DNA of 16,291 nucleotides from Rhodobacteraceae bacterium UBA6141 (GTDB taxonomy: Bacteria > Pseudomonadota > Alphaproteobacteria > Rhodobacterales > Rhodobacteraceae), in the NCBI GenBank assembly GCA_002423245.1, contig DIVD01000031.1, forward strand, positions 1 to 16,291. The letters run 5' to 3'. The notes under the pieces were generated by a model, which saw nothing but the letters and a program-made list of their open reading frames with translations, was not told where the DNA came from and made no database searches. The translations under genes and the position numbers were made by a program. Below are positions 1-7,611 of the stretch, piece after piece (within the stretch, counting starts at the first letter, position 1; each line of letters opens with the position of its first letter).

Positions 1-50
1 AAGCCGGAACGGCGCTTTGCGCCTGAACGTGCCGCCCGGCACATCCGCGG

Positions 51-124
51 TCCGGGCGCAAACCGGCCCGGAGCCTTGCGCCTGCGGATCGCGCAACCCG
101 CCACTCTCCCGCCGGGCGCCCGGC
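51..124 (-). terminator. possible terminator region after the first IclR gene
   Basis: Downstream of the IclR stop (minus strand) lie two GC-rich inverted repeats: a 7-bp stem at 51-57/66-72 with an 8-base loop, and a perfect 14-base palindrome at 111-124 (gccgggcgcccggc). Neither is followed by a T tract on the minus strand, so intrinsic termination is only possible. I see no gene in bases 1-163. Confidence 0.25.
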
Positions 125-163
125 CGTCAGGCCCGGCAGAGCCGGACCCGACACCCCGCTGGA

Positions 164-991
164 TCAGACGGCGGTTTGCGCTTCCGACGGGGCGGGATCC
201 GTTCGCTGGCCGCCCTTGCCCAGGTTGTGCACGATCTCTTCGCGCATGATCCGGACGATCTCCTTCTCGGACTTCAGGATCACATCCGTCGGGGCGGCAA
301 CGCCCACGGCAAAGAGCCGCGAGTTCAGGTGGCCCGGGAAGGGCATGGAGATCAGGCCGGCACCTTTCACGACCTGATCGGTGGAAAGGTAATACCCCTT
401 GGCGCGCGTCTCTGCCAGCGAGGCGACGAAGGCGTTCACGTCCACCGCCGCCGTGCCCGGCGCGCGATAGGCGTTGACCTTGCGCAGCAAGCGGCACACC
501 TCCTCGTCGCTGAAGCGGCTCATCAGGACCCGCCCCACCCCCGAGTTCCCCAGCGGCCGCCGGGTGCCGAGCGAAATGTGGTGGATCGGCGACTTCTTCG
601 GACGGATCACCTGCATGTACTCGGCTTCGTCGCCATTCTTCGTTGCCAGCACCACCACATGCTGGGTCCGCTGCGAGATCGCCCTGAGAAGACGCTGGAT
701 GATGCCTTCGCCGAACAGGTCGGGGTTCATCCAGGACCCCAGCAGAGGAACGCGTTCGGTGGGAAAATAGTCCTTCCTTCGGGCATCGTGCGCCAAGAAA
801 CCCAGCTTGACCATGCTCTTGAGCAGCGCCGAGGTGCTCGACTGCGGATAGCCAAGTCTCCTCGATACCTCCACCACCGTCAGCGGCCGGCGCGCCTCGT
901 CAAAATATACCAGCGTCTGACAGGTGCGGGCGACGGATTTCACGATGTGATCCCCGCCGCCCCTGGCCGATGTCTGATGCGTGTCTCCCAT
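164..991 (-). CDS. IclR-family transcriptional regulator
   Basis: A 275-residue DNA-binding regulator. Residues 15-75 form the IclR winged helix-turn-helix (VKSVARTCQTLVYF, then EVSRRLGYPQSSTSALLKSM), and residues 80-258 look like the GAF-like effector domain. Length is normal for the family. The frame stays open upstream to 1060, but I chose the ATG at 991 because a purine-rich ribosome site (AGGGAGGGG) precedes it and the HTH starts about 15 residues in. It lies 151 bases downstream of the acyl-CoA synthetase gene on the same strand, so it may be co-transcribed or have its own promoter at 992-1142. IclR proteins commonly control adjacent catabolic genes and bind small carboxylates or CoA-pathway intermediates; the ligand cannot be told from sequence. 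Family is confident, target is inference. Confidence 0.92.
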   Translation of the reverse strand: MGDTHQTSARGGGDHIVKSVARTCQTLVYFDEARRPLTVVEVSRRLGYPQSSTSALLKSMVKLGFLAHDARRKDYFPTERVPLLGSWMNPDLFGEGIIQRLLRAISQRTQHVVVLATKNGDEAEYMQVIRPKKSPIHHISLGTRRPLGNSGVGRVLMSRFSDEEVCRLLRKVNAYRAPGTAAVDVNAFVASLAETRAKGYYLSTDQVVKGAGLISMPFPGHLNSRLFAVGVAAPTDVILKSEKEIVRIMREEIVHNLGKGGQRTDPAPSEAQTAV

Positions 992-1104
992 GATCCCCTC
1001 CCTACGTGCAGTTATATGAACGGCATTCAGAAAGATGCGCGCGCACAAAATTTCAGTCAATGGCCTCGTTGGTGGCAGGTCGTCGCCGAAGCGGGGCCAT
1101 GTGA

Positions 1105-1134
1105 CCGGAGCACGCCGGGCCGGAGCACGCCGGG
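1105..1134. repeat. 15-bp perfect tandem duplication
   Basis: The unit ccggagcacgccggg occurs twice head to tail (1105-1119, 1120-1134) in the spacer between the synthetase stop and the IclR start. It is intergenic and immediately downstream of the synthetase. No strong hairpin forms from it. Confidence 0.85.
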
Positions 1135-1142
1135 CCGGGCGG

Positions 1143-3257
1143 TCAGGGAACGGCGCGCCGGGCCGGGATGATCACCGCATCGGCGGCCACGGCGCCCTGC
1201 CCGCGGGCACCGACGATCAGCGGGTTGACGTCGATGGTCTCGAGCGCCGTCCCGTGATGGGCCGCAAAGGCGGAAAGGCGCGCAAGCGCGTCGGCAAGCG
1301 CGTCGACATCGCGTTCCGGCGCCCCCCGGAATGCGCCGAGAAGCTTCCGTCCCCGGATTTCCTCGATCATCCGGCGCGCCTCGGCGGGGCCGAAGGGGGC
1401 GACGCGGAAGGACACGTCCCCCAGCGCCTCCACCAGCACGCCGCCGAGGCCGAACATGACCACCGGGCCGAACACCGCATCGCGGGTCACGCCCAGGATC
1501 GCCTCCAGCCCGGGCGCGGCCTGCTCGGCCACGACCAGACCTTCGAGCCGGGCCTCCGGCATCTTTTCGGACGCTGCCTTGAGGATCCGCGCGCCCGCCG
1601 CACGGACCTCCTCGGCCGAGCGCAGGTTCAGCGCCACGCCGCCAATATCGGATTTGTGCAAGATGTCTGGCGAGGCGATCTTCACCACCACCGGGTAGCC
1701 CATGGCGTCGGCGGCTGCGGCTGCCGCCTCGGGGGTCGCGGCCAGGGTTTCGCGCACGATGCCGATACCGGCCTCGGCAAGCAGGGCCTTGGCCTCGATC
1801 TCGTTCACCATGCCCTCCGGCAAGGGCGACAGATGCGGCAGGTCCGGGACGGGGTCGGCTTCGTTCGCGCGCGCGAAGGAACGGGCGAAATACCGCATCC
1901 CGGCCATCGCACGCACCGCGCGGGTCGGCTCCTCGAAGACGATGAACCCCGCGCGTTCGTAGGCCGCGCGCCCTTCCGGCTCGGTCAGCGAGCAGAACAG
2001 CAGGGGCTTGCCCGGGAACTTCACGCGGGTCTTTTCCAGAATGGCTCGAATCGCCTCGTTCAGGTCCGCGGCGAGGCCAACGGTGGACATGAAGATGATC
2101 GCGGCATCGATATCGCCGTCGCCGAACAACACATCCATGTTGGTTTCCAGCAGGTCGATCTGGTTCACGAGCTGCGCCGTCACGTCCACCGGGTTCCGCA
2201 CGCCGGCGAAGGGCAGAACTTCCTTCAGCTTCTTCTGTGCATGATCTGGCAGGGCCGGCACGTCCAGGCCGCAGTCCTCGGCCTCGTCTGCCATCAGCAC
2301 CCCGACGCCGCCCGAGACGGTGACCAGGCCCAGCCGGTCGCCTTTCATCAGTGAACTGGACTCGGAACAGGCATAGGTGACGTCGAACATCTCGTCGACC
2401 GAGCGGGCACGATAGACGCCGTATTGACGGAAGGCCGCGTCATAGATGGCATCGGCGCCGGCCAGCGAGGCGGTATGCGACTGCGCGGCCTCGGCGCCGA
2501 CCGCGCTGCGCCCGACCTTCATCATGATCACCGGCTTGGACCTTGCCCGCGCAAGCTCCAGCGCCTCAAGCAGCCGGTCGCGATCCGTCGCGCCCTCGAG
2601 ATAGCCCATGATCACCCGGGTATCGTCATCCTGCGCGCAATAGGCCACGGCATCGGCGAAATCGACATCGCACGAATTGCCCGTCGTCGCCCAGATGTTG
2701 ACACCCAGGCCGCGCATCCGCACCAGCGTCATGCAATAGGATCCGAAGGCGCCGCTCTGGCTGACGATCGACACGCCCCCCGGCCGGGGCAGGTGCGTCT
2801 CGACCCCCGGGGTGAAGGTCGCGTAAAGGTTGTGGCGGACATTGGCGATGCCAAGGCAGTTCGGTCCTACCAGCCGCATCCCCCCTTCGCGCGCGATATC
2901 GACCATGCGCGCCTGAAGCGCCGCGCCCTCGGCGCCGACCTCGGAGAAACCGGAGCTGAAGATCACCGCCCCGCGCACGCCGCGCGCGGCGCAGTCCTCG
3001 ACCGCCTTGACGGCCATCGGAGCGGGGAGGGCGATCACCGCCAGATCGGGAACCGAGGGCAACTCGGCAAGCGAGGGATAGGCGGGCAGGCCCTGCACTT
3101 CGGCGGACTTGGGATTGATGGGCATGATCGGGCCGGCAAAGCCGTGCCGCTTCAGAAAGTCCACCGGCCGGCCGCCGATGCGCTTGGGATCGCTGGACGC
3201 CCCGATCACGGTAACAGAACGCGGCTTGAAAATGGCATCCATTCCATGGATTCGCAT
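1143..3257 (-). CDS. NDP-forming acyl-CoA synthetase (acetate--CoA ligase family)
   Basis: A 704-residue single-chain fusion of the alpha and beta parts of ADP-forming acyl-CoA synthetases, which interconvert acyl-CoA + NDP + Pi with acid + CoA + NTP. Order: CoA-binding Rossmann domain (about 8-140, with VTVIGASSDP and LVGPNCLGI), succinyl-CoA-ligase-like domains (about 155-460), and a C-terminal ATP-grasp domain (about 485-700). The expected phosphohistidine is H261 in SHTASLAG. A second conserved His is H534 in LHKSDIGGV, and the ATP-grasp metal-site motif DVNPL is at 676-680. AAGAGGAA sits just upstream of the chosen ATG; M6 would be too far from it. It starts 22 bases after the dehydrogenase stop, so the two form an operon. 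The acid substrate is unknown. It may activate the imported acid, or run in reverse to harvest ATP from a product thioester. Confidence 0.93.
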   Translation of the reverse strand: MRIHGMDAIFKPRSVTVIGASSDPKRIGGRPVDFLKRHGFAGPIMPINPKSAEVQGLPAYPSLAELPSVPDLAVIALPAPMAVKAVEDCAARGVRGAVIFSSGFSEVGAEGAALQARMVDIAREGGMRLVGPNCLGIANVRHNLYATFTPGVETHLPRPGGVSIVSQSGAFGSYCMTLVRMRGLGVNIWATTGNSCDVDFADAVAYCAQDDDTRVIMGYLEGATDRDRLLEALELARARSKPVIMMKVGRSAVGAEAAQSHTASLAGADAIYDAAFRQYGVYRARSVDEMFDVTYACSESSSLMKGDRLGLVTVSGGVGVLMADEAEDCGLDVPALPDHAQKKLKEVLPFAGVRNPVDVTAQLVNQIDLLETNMDVLFGDGDIDAAIIFMSTVGLAADLNEAIRAILEKTRVKFPGKPLLFCSLTEPEGRAAYERAGFIVFEEPTRAVRAMAGMRYFARSFARANEADPVPDLPHLSPLPEGMVNEIEAKALLAEAGIGIVRETLAATPEAAAAAADAMGYPVVVKIASPDILHKSDIGGVALNLRSAEEVRAAGARILKAASEKMPEARLEGLVVAEQAAPGLEAILGVTRDAVFGPVVMFGLGGVLVEALGDVSFRVAPFGPAEARRMIEEIRGRKLLGAFRGAPERDVDALADALARLSAFAAHHGTALETIDVNPLIVGARGQGAVAADAVIIPARRAVP

Positions 3258-3279
3258 GGGTATTCCTCTTGAACGCTGA

Positions 3280-4446
3280 TTAATAGGACTTCGGCAGGCC
3301 GAGGGCGTGCTCGGCGATGAAGGACAGAACGAGCTGCGGCGTCACCGGCGCGATGCGGAACAAGATGGCTTCCCGCACGAGGCGCTCGACATGGTATTCC
3401 TTCGCATAGCCGAAGCCGCCGAAGGTAAGCTGCGCGGTCTGCGTCGCCTTGACCGCCGCCTCGCCGGCGAGATACTTGCCGGCATTGGCCTCGTTGCCGC
3501 AGGGCTTGCCCGCGTCATAGAGCGCGCCGGCGTTCATCGCCATCAGGTTGGCGGCCTCCAGTTCGGCCCAGCAGGCGGCGAGGGGATGCTGCACGCCCTG
3601 GTTCTGGCCGATCGGCCGGCCGAAGACGACCCGCTCGTTCGCGTATTTCGCCGCGCGCCGCAGCGCGTTGCGCCCGATGCCCACCGCCTCGGCGGCGACC
3701 AGCACCCTTTCGGGATTCAGCCCGTGAAGGATCTGCCGGAAGCCCTGGCCCTCCTCGCCGATCAGATCCTCGGCGGGAATCGGAAGCCCGTCGATGAACA
3801 GTTCATTGGAATCGACGCATTTCCGTCCCATCTTCTCGATTTCCCGCACCGTGACGAAGCTGCGGTCCAGATCGGTGTAGAACAGGCTCAGCCCCTCGGT
3901 CGGTTTGCGCACCTCCTCCAGCGGGGTCGTGCGCGCCAGAAGCAGGATCTTGTCGGCAACCTGCGCCGTCGAGATCCAGACCTTCTGGCCATGCACCACA
4001 TAGCGGTCGCCCTGCCGCACCGCCCGGGTCTTGAGCTTGGTGGTGTCGAGCCCGGTGGTCGGTTCGGTCACCCCGAAACAGGCGCGCTGCTCGCCGGCCA
4101 CCAGCGGCGGAAGATACTTCTTCTTCTGCTCGTGGGTGCCGAACTTGACCACCGGGTTCAGGCCGAAGATGTTCATGTGCACCGCCGAGGCCGCGCTGTT
4201 GCCGCCGCCCGATTCCGCGATGGCCTGCATCATGATCGCGGCATCCACGATGCCGAGGCCGGCGCCGCCATATTCCTCGGGGATGGCGATGCCCAGCCAG
4301 CCGTCGCGGGCAAGCTTCTGGTGCAACTCGTGCGGGAAGCCGCCCTCGCGGTCGCGCGTCAGCCAGAAATCGTCATCGAACTCGGCGCAGATCCGAAGGA
4401 TCGCCTCGCGGATACCCTGCTGCTCTGGTGTCATCTGATAGGTCAT
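3280..4446 (-). CDS. acyl-CoA dehydrogenase (FAD flavoprotein)
   Basis: A 388-residue acyl-CoA dehydrogenase, predicted to form a trans-2 double bond in an acyl-CoA and pass electrons to ETF. Visible features: N-terminal helical domain (1-120), the FAD/substrate strand CFGVTEPTTGLDT (123-135), GQKVWIS (153-159), the FAD-pyrophosphate motif R272-xx-F275-G276-x6-Q283, and the late QLTFGGFGY motif (339-347). At the usual catalytic Glu position (the YEG of medium-chain enzymes) it has IAPVTPQ with P367. A Glu is found instead at E246 in GLNPERV, where isovaleryl-CoA dehydrogenase carries its base. The frame is open to 4938, but residues before this Met look nothing like the family and a near-perfect AGGAGG lies just upstream. 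First gene of an operon with the NDP-forming synthetase. Branched or short acyl-CoA is a plausible substrate by analogy only. Confidence 0.94.
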   Translation of the reverse strand: MTYQMTPEQQGIREAILRICAEFDDDFWLTRDREGGFPHELHQKLARDGWLGIAIPEEYGGAGLGIVDAAIMMQAIAESGGGNSAASAVHMNIFGLNPVVKFGTHEQKKKYLPPLVAGEQRACFGVTEPTTGLDTTKLKTRAVRQGDRYVVHGQKVWISTAQVADKILLLARTTPLEEVRKPTEGLSLFYTDLDRSFVTVREIEKMGRKCVDSNELFIDGLPIPAEDLIGEEGQGFRQILHGLNPERVLVAAEAVGIGRNALRRAAKYANERVVFGRPIGQNQGVQHPLAACWAELEAANLMAMNAGALYDAGKPCGNEANAGKYLAGEAAVKATQTAQLTFGGFGYAKEYHVERLVREAILFRIAPVTPQLVLSFIAEHALGLPKSY

Positions 4447-4450
4447 GGTT

Positions 4451-4456
4451 CCTCCT
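4451..4456 (-). promoter_or_regulatory. ribosome binding site fixing the dehydrogenase start
   Basis: AGGAGG on the minus strand, four bases before the ATG at 4446. It decides the start against the open upstream frame reaching 4938. Confidence 0.8.
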
Positions 4457-4530
4457 CGATTCTCGCAGGCTCGGAGCGCCCGCCCGGTTGCGAGCCCGCC
4501 GGGTTGCAAGATCGTATCGCCCCCGGGCCC

Positions 4531-4558
4531 CATTTTCCGGCGCACATTTTCCGGCGCA
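4531..4558. repeat. 14-bp perfect tandem duplication
   Basis: The unit cattttccggcgca is present twice without a spacer (4531-4544, 4545-4558), 85 to 112 bases upstream of the dehydrogenase start. It could be two adjacent protein-binding sites or a replication-slippage duplication. Confidence 0.85.
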
Positions 4559-4577
4559 GCGGGCTCAGTCTGCTTGG

Positions 4578-4590
4578 AAGCATAATGCTT
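4578..4590. promoter_or_regulatory. candidate operator palindrome
   Basis: aagcat-a-atgctt is a perfect inverted repeat with a one-base centre, AT-rich against a very GC-rich background and located in a divergent promoter region. That fits a dimeric regulator such as one of the two IclR proteins. No second copy of this exact motif was noticed elsewhere in the window, so assignment to a regulator is speculative. Confidence 0.35.
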
Positions 4591-4836
4591 TGCGAGGACA
4601 ATCGAACGATCGCCGGATCGACGGCGCAGAGGTTGAAGATTCCGTTTGACGAAGCAGGCAGATGGCGCGGCCGGCCACGAATCAGTGCTCGGACCGCCGG
4701 GCTTCACCGGCGCGGGCACCTCTCGATGTGCCGGTCCCGCACGACGCGCCGTTTCGCCCGACAGGGCCGGATTGCACGGCCGACCTGCGTCGATCGTCCG
4801 GACAGGGCCCCCTGCGGGCCCGCGCGGCGGAACGGC

Positions 4837-4864
4837 TTGACGCGCCTCATTTCGCGCGTATCTG
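4837..4864 (+). promoter_or_regulatory. weak sigma70-like promoter for the thiolase/DUF35 pair
   Basis: TTGACG at 4837-4842, a 16-base spacer, then TATCTG at 4859-4864. The -35 matches consensus at five of six positions, while the -10 is poor. It would give a leader of roughly 180 bases before the ATG at 5049. Chance occurrence is possible. Confidence 0.22.
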
Positions 4865-4965
4865 TTTTCTTCGCCGACAAACGCCGACGGGATCTCGGAA
4901 ACCGGGACAAATCCTGTGATGGTTCGGGCCGACGGCAAAGGGTTGGTCGCCCTGATGCCCTGATC

Positions 4966-4995
4966 GTCCTCGCACCTGCGGTCCTCGCACCTGCG
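4966..4995. repeat. 15-bp perfect tandem duplication
   Basis: The unit gtcctcgcacctgcg is repeated head to tail (4966-4980, 4981-4995) about 55 bases before the thiolase-like start, inside the presumed 5' leader. Confidence 0.85.
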
Positions 4996-5048
4996 GCGGA
5001 AGACCGGAGCAGCGCATCGGGACGGTCGGACAACAAGGAGAAGACTAC

Positions 5049-6221
5049 ATGAGTAACAGACGCGATCCGGTGATCGTCGGCCTTGCCGACGCGCCGCTCG
5101 AGGACGGCAAGTTCGTCACCAGGGCATCGGTCCTCGGCCACGCCGCGCTGGTTGCCAAGGCAGCCGTCGAGGAAGCGGGCCTTACGCTTGACGATGTCGA
5201 CGGGCTGCTGACCGCCGGCATGTGGGGGGTGCCCGGGCCCGGCCAACTCGCCACCGTGACGCTGGGCGAGTATCTCGGCATCATGCCGACCTTCGTGGAC
5301 GGCACCAATATCGGCGGCTCGGCCTTCGAGGCCCATGTCGCCCATGCCGCCATGGCCCTGCGCGAGGGCTATTGCGAGGTCGCGCTGATCGTCTACAGCT
5401 CGGATCAGAAATCCCTGCGCAGCCGCAATCTGGGCGGGCGCCCCTCGGTGCTGTCGATGCAGCACGAAACCCCCTACGGGATGCCGACCCCGGTGGGCGG
5501 CTATGCGATGGCGGCGCAGCGCCACATGCACGAATTCGGCACCACCTCCGAGCATCTGGCCGAGATTGCCGTCGCCGCGCGCAAATGGGCGCAGCTGAAC
5601 CCGGCCGCTACGCGGCGCGAGCCGCTTTCGATCGACGATGTGCTCTCCAGCGGGATGATCTCCGAGCCGCTGCATCTGCTGGACTGCTGCCTTGTCACCG
5701 ACGGGGCCGGCGCCATCGTGATGACCACGGCCGAACGGGCGAAGAACCTCAAGACCAGACCCGTCGCGGTCAAGGGCTATGGCGAGGCGCACACCCATTG
5801 GGCCATCGGCGAGATGCCGGACCTCGCCCGGCTGCTGCCGGCGCAGAAGGCCGGGGAACGGGCGATGAAGATGGCCGGCGTCAGCCATTCCGACATCGAC
5901 GTGGTCGAGGTCTATGACAGCTTCACCATCACCGTCCTGCTGACGCTCGAGGCGCTGGGCTTCTGCAAGATCGGCGAGGGCGGCGACTTCGTCTCGGGCC
6001 AGCGGACGGCGCCCGGCGGCGGCTTTCCGATGAACACCAATGGCGGCGGCCTCTCGGCGCTGCATCCGGGCATGTATGGGATGTTCCTGCTGATCGAGGC
6101 CACCCGGCAGCTGCGCGGCGATTGCGGAGAGCGGCAGGTCAAGGGCGCCGAAACCGCGCTGGTGCATGGCACGGGGGGCACGCTGTCCTCTGGCGCCACA
6201 GTTATCTTGCAGAAGGATTGA
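5049..6221 (+). CDS. thiolase-fold protein without catalytic cysteines (SCP-x/Ltp2-like)
   Basis: A 390-residue member of the SCP-x thiolase-like superfamily, often annotated as acetyl-CoA acetyltransferase or lipid-transfer protein. The thiolase nucleophile region reads GTNIGGSAF (85-93) with no Cys. The HDCF motif of SCP-x thiolases is YDSF (289-292). The His of the glycine-rich loop is kept (NGGGLSALHPG, H339), and the last thiolase Cys box reads VHGTGG. These changes recall Ltp2-type retro-aldolases, which cleave a hydroxyacyl-CoA together with a DUF35 partner; a related thiolase/DUF35 pair, BbsB/BbsA, acts in toluene degradation. The next gene is such a partner, four bases away. The start is set by AAGGAGAAG upstream. 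Fold is confident. A C-C bond lyase or ligase role is inferred, the direction and substrate are unknown, and true thiolase activity is unlikely. Confidence 0.9.
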   Translation: MSNRRDPVIVGLADAPLEDGKFVTRASVLGHAALVAKAAVEEAGLTLDDVDGLLTAGMWGVPGPGQLATVTLGEYLGIMPTFVDGTNIGGSAFEAHVAHAAMALREGYCEVALIVYSSDQKSLRSRNLGGRPSVLSMQHETPYGMPTPVGGYAMAAQRHMHEFGTTSEHLAEIAVAARKWAQLNPAATRREPLSIDDVLSSGMISEPLHLLDCCLVTDGAGAIVMTTAERAKNLKTRPVAVKGYGEAHTHWAIGEMPDLARLLPAQKAGERAMKMAGVSHSDIDVVEVYDSFTITVLLTLEALGFCKIGEGGDFVSGQRTAPGGGFPMNTNGGGLSALHPGMYGMFLLIEATRQLRGDCGERQVKGAETALVHGTGGTLSSGATVILQKD

Positions 6222-6225
6222 GCCG

Positions 6226-6630
6226 ATGAGCTACGACAAGCCGCTTCCGGTGATCGACCATGACAGCGCGCCCTACTGGGAGGCCGCGCGCGCCGGCCGC
6301 CTCGACATCCCGCTTTGCAGCGATTGCGGCAAGCATCACTTCTATCCGCGCGCGGTCTGCCCCTATTGCCATTCCGACAAGCTGCGTTTCGACACGGTCA
6401 GCGGACGCGGCGAGGTGCACACCTTCACCATCGCCCGCCGCCCGGCAGGCCCGGCCTTCGCCGATGACGTGCCCTATGTGGTGGCGTTGATCGAGCTGGA
6501 GGAAGGCCCCCGGATGATGAGCCGGATCCAGACCGACGATCCCGGGAAGGTGCGCATCGGTGCCAAGGTGGAGGTGACGTTCGTCAAGGCCACGGACGAG
6601 GTCACCTTTCCCTATTTCAGGATGACCTGA
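6226..6630 (+). CDS. Zn-ribbon/OB-fold DUF35 protein, partner of thiolase-like protein
   Basis: A 134-residue DUF35 protein: an N-terminal helix (12-26), a rubredoxin-like zinc ribbon with C31, C34, C45 and C48 (CSDC and CPYC), then an OB fold (about 58-134, starting at SGRGEVHTFTI). Proteins of this type form complexes with thiolase-fold enzymes and are needed for their activity, for example with Ltp2 or BbsB. The start at 6226 follows AGAAGGA and lies four bases after the upstream stop, so translation is coupled. The frame is open upstream to 6166, but that part overlaps the thiolase-like gene and is not conserved-looking. The stop is followed by a strong hairpin. No catalytic residues of its own are recognised. 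Confidence 0.92.
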   Translation: MSYDKPLPVIDHDSAPYWEAARAGRLDIPLCSDCGKHHFYPRAVCPYCHSDKLRFDTVSGRGEVHTFTIARRPAGPAFADDVPYVVALIELEEGPRMMSRIQTDDPGKVRIGAKVEVTFVKATDEVTFPYFRMT

Positions 6631-6649
6631 CACCGGGGAACGCCAGCGC

Positions 6650-6676
6650 GGCCGCCGCAGCCAGTCCGCGGCGGCC
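6650..6676. terminator. hairpin in a convergent junction, probable bidirectional terminator
   Basis: A perfect 9-bp stem, ggccgccgc (6650-6658) and gcggcggcc (6668-6676), with a 9-base loop. It occupies most of the 52-base gap between the converging DUF35 and IclR genes. There is no U tract, as is common in GC-rich genomes. It could equally block read-through in both directions. Confidence 0.6.
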
Positions 6677-6682
6677 CGGGCC

Positions 6683-7501
6683 CTAGTGCGGGCCGTTCCC
6701 TGCCCGATCCGGAACGTGGCCAAGCGCGGTGGAAAGCTGTTCGGCGCTGGCCCTCGCGGCACAAACATAGTGGTTCCGGTTGCGGGCGGCGCGTTCCACC
6801 GGCGCGCCGATCACCAGCGCCCCCGCCAGAAGCCCGTCGGCCCGAAACACCGGCAGCCCTATCCCCGCGGCATCGACATGCGCGGTTCCGGCGGTGCTGG
6901 AATACCCGTCCGCGCGGATCTGCGCGATCAGCCGCCGCAGTTCCCGTTCGTCGGTGACGGAATTGGGGGTCAGCGGCTTCAGGTCCGTCCGCCGGAAGTA
7001 ATCGTCCAGATCCTCGGGCCGGTCATGGGCCAGCATGACGAGCCCCGATGCCGAACAGAAAAGCGGCCGGTTTGCGCCCGTCTGGGCGACGTAGCGGACG
7101 GGCTGCGGGCTGTCGATCACGGAGGAATAGACGACATGATCGCCGTCACGCACCGCGAAAAGGACCGTCTCGCCGGTCCGGGCCACCAGATCGCTCATCA
7201 CCCCGCGCAGGACCGACTCGAACGGGTGGTTGGCAAGGATGGTCTGCGCGAACTGCAAGATCCTCGGGCCGAGAAAATAGGTGTCATTCTCGCGCATCAG
7301 GTATCCCTTTTCGGTGAGGGGGCGAAGCAGCACCAGCAGGCTGCTCTTGGGGGAGTCCAGCGCGCTGCTGAGTTCGGAAAGCGTCATGCGGCGGTTGTTT
7401 TGCGCCACCAGATCGAAGATCGCCAGAACCCGCGTCACCGAGCGCGGCCCTTCCGACATGTGCCCGGCAGGTCCATTGCGGGAAGGCTGCGCGGTGCTCA
7501 T
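6683..7501 (-). CDS. IclR-family transcriptional regulator (second)
   Basis: A 272-residue regulator with an N-terminal winged HTH (about 20-75: SVTRVLAIFDLVAQ, LSELSSALDSPKSSLLVLLR) and a C-terminal effector domain (about 85-260). Its sequence is clearly different from the first IclR protein in the window, so the two are not a recent duplication. The frame reaches 7570. I chose the ATG at 7501 because GGAG lies about ten bases upstream; M15 at 7459 is a possible alternative with no good ribosome site. It follows the MaoC-like gene by 110 bases on the same strand and converges on the thiolase/DUF35 pair. The divergent gap beyond the MaoC gene (8089-8415) is a natural target region. Ligand unknown. 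Confidence 0.92.
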   Translation of the reverse strand: MSTAQPSRNGPAGHMSEGPRSVTRVLAIFDLVAQNNRRMTLSELSSALDSPKSSLLVLLRPLTEKGYLMRENDTYFLGPRILQFAQTILANHPFESVLRGVMSDLVARTGETVLFAVRDGDHVVYSSVIDSPQPVRYVAQTGANRPLFCSASGLVMLAHDRPEDLDDYFRRTDLKPLTPNSVTDERELRRLIAQIRADGYSSTAGTAHVDAAGIGLPVFRADGLLAGALVIGAPVERAARNRNHYVCAARASAEQLSTALGHVPDRAGNGPH

Positions 7502-7611
7502 GGCATTCGTCTCCAGATTCGCGATGCGACCGGGCGCCGGCAAAAAGGCCGTACCACGCCCGGTCGCCATTCTCGGCCGTCACCTGCGCTTCGGCCGCAA
7601 GGTCGGAGGGC

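Larger units (their letters stand above)
4447..5048. other. 602-base divergent intergenic region
   Basis: It separates the minus-strand dehydrogenase/synthetase operon from the plus-strand thiolase/DUF35 pair, so it should hold promoters for both. No reading frame here looks like a real protein: the open frames are Arg/Pro/Gly-rich and none has a convincing ribosome site. Contents I can see are a 14-bp tandem repeat (4531-4558), a 13-base palindrome (4578-4590), a weak sigma70-like promoter (4837-4864) and a 15-bp tandem repeat (4966-4995). Confidence 0.7.

Noticed and set aside
1011..1021. GTT-n5-AAC half-palindrome upstream of the first IclR gene as an autoregulatory operator
   Set aside because: Only the outer three bases pair symmetrically; this is too weak to separate from chance.
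4646..4919. Small plus-strand open frames (64 and 85 codons) in the 602-base gap
   Set aside because: No ribosome site, Arg/Pro/Gly-rich sequence expected from random GC-rich DNA, and no recognisable motif.
4447..4938. N-terminal extension of about 164 residues on the minus-strand acyl-CoA dehydrogenase
   Set aside because: The extension is Arg/Pro-rich, unlike the family, and an AGGAGG site sits just before the internal ATG at 4446, which gives a normal-length protein.
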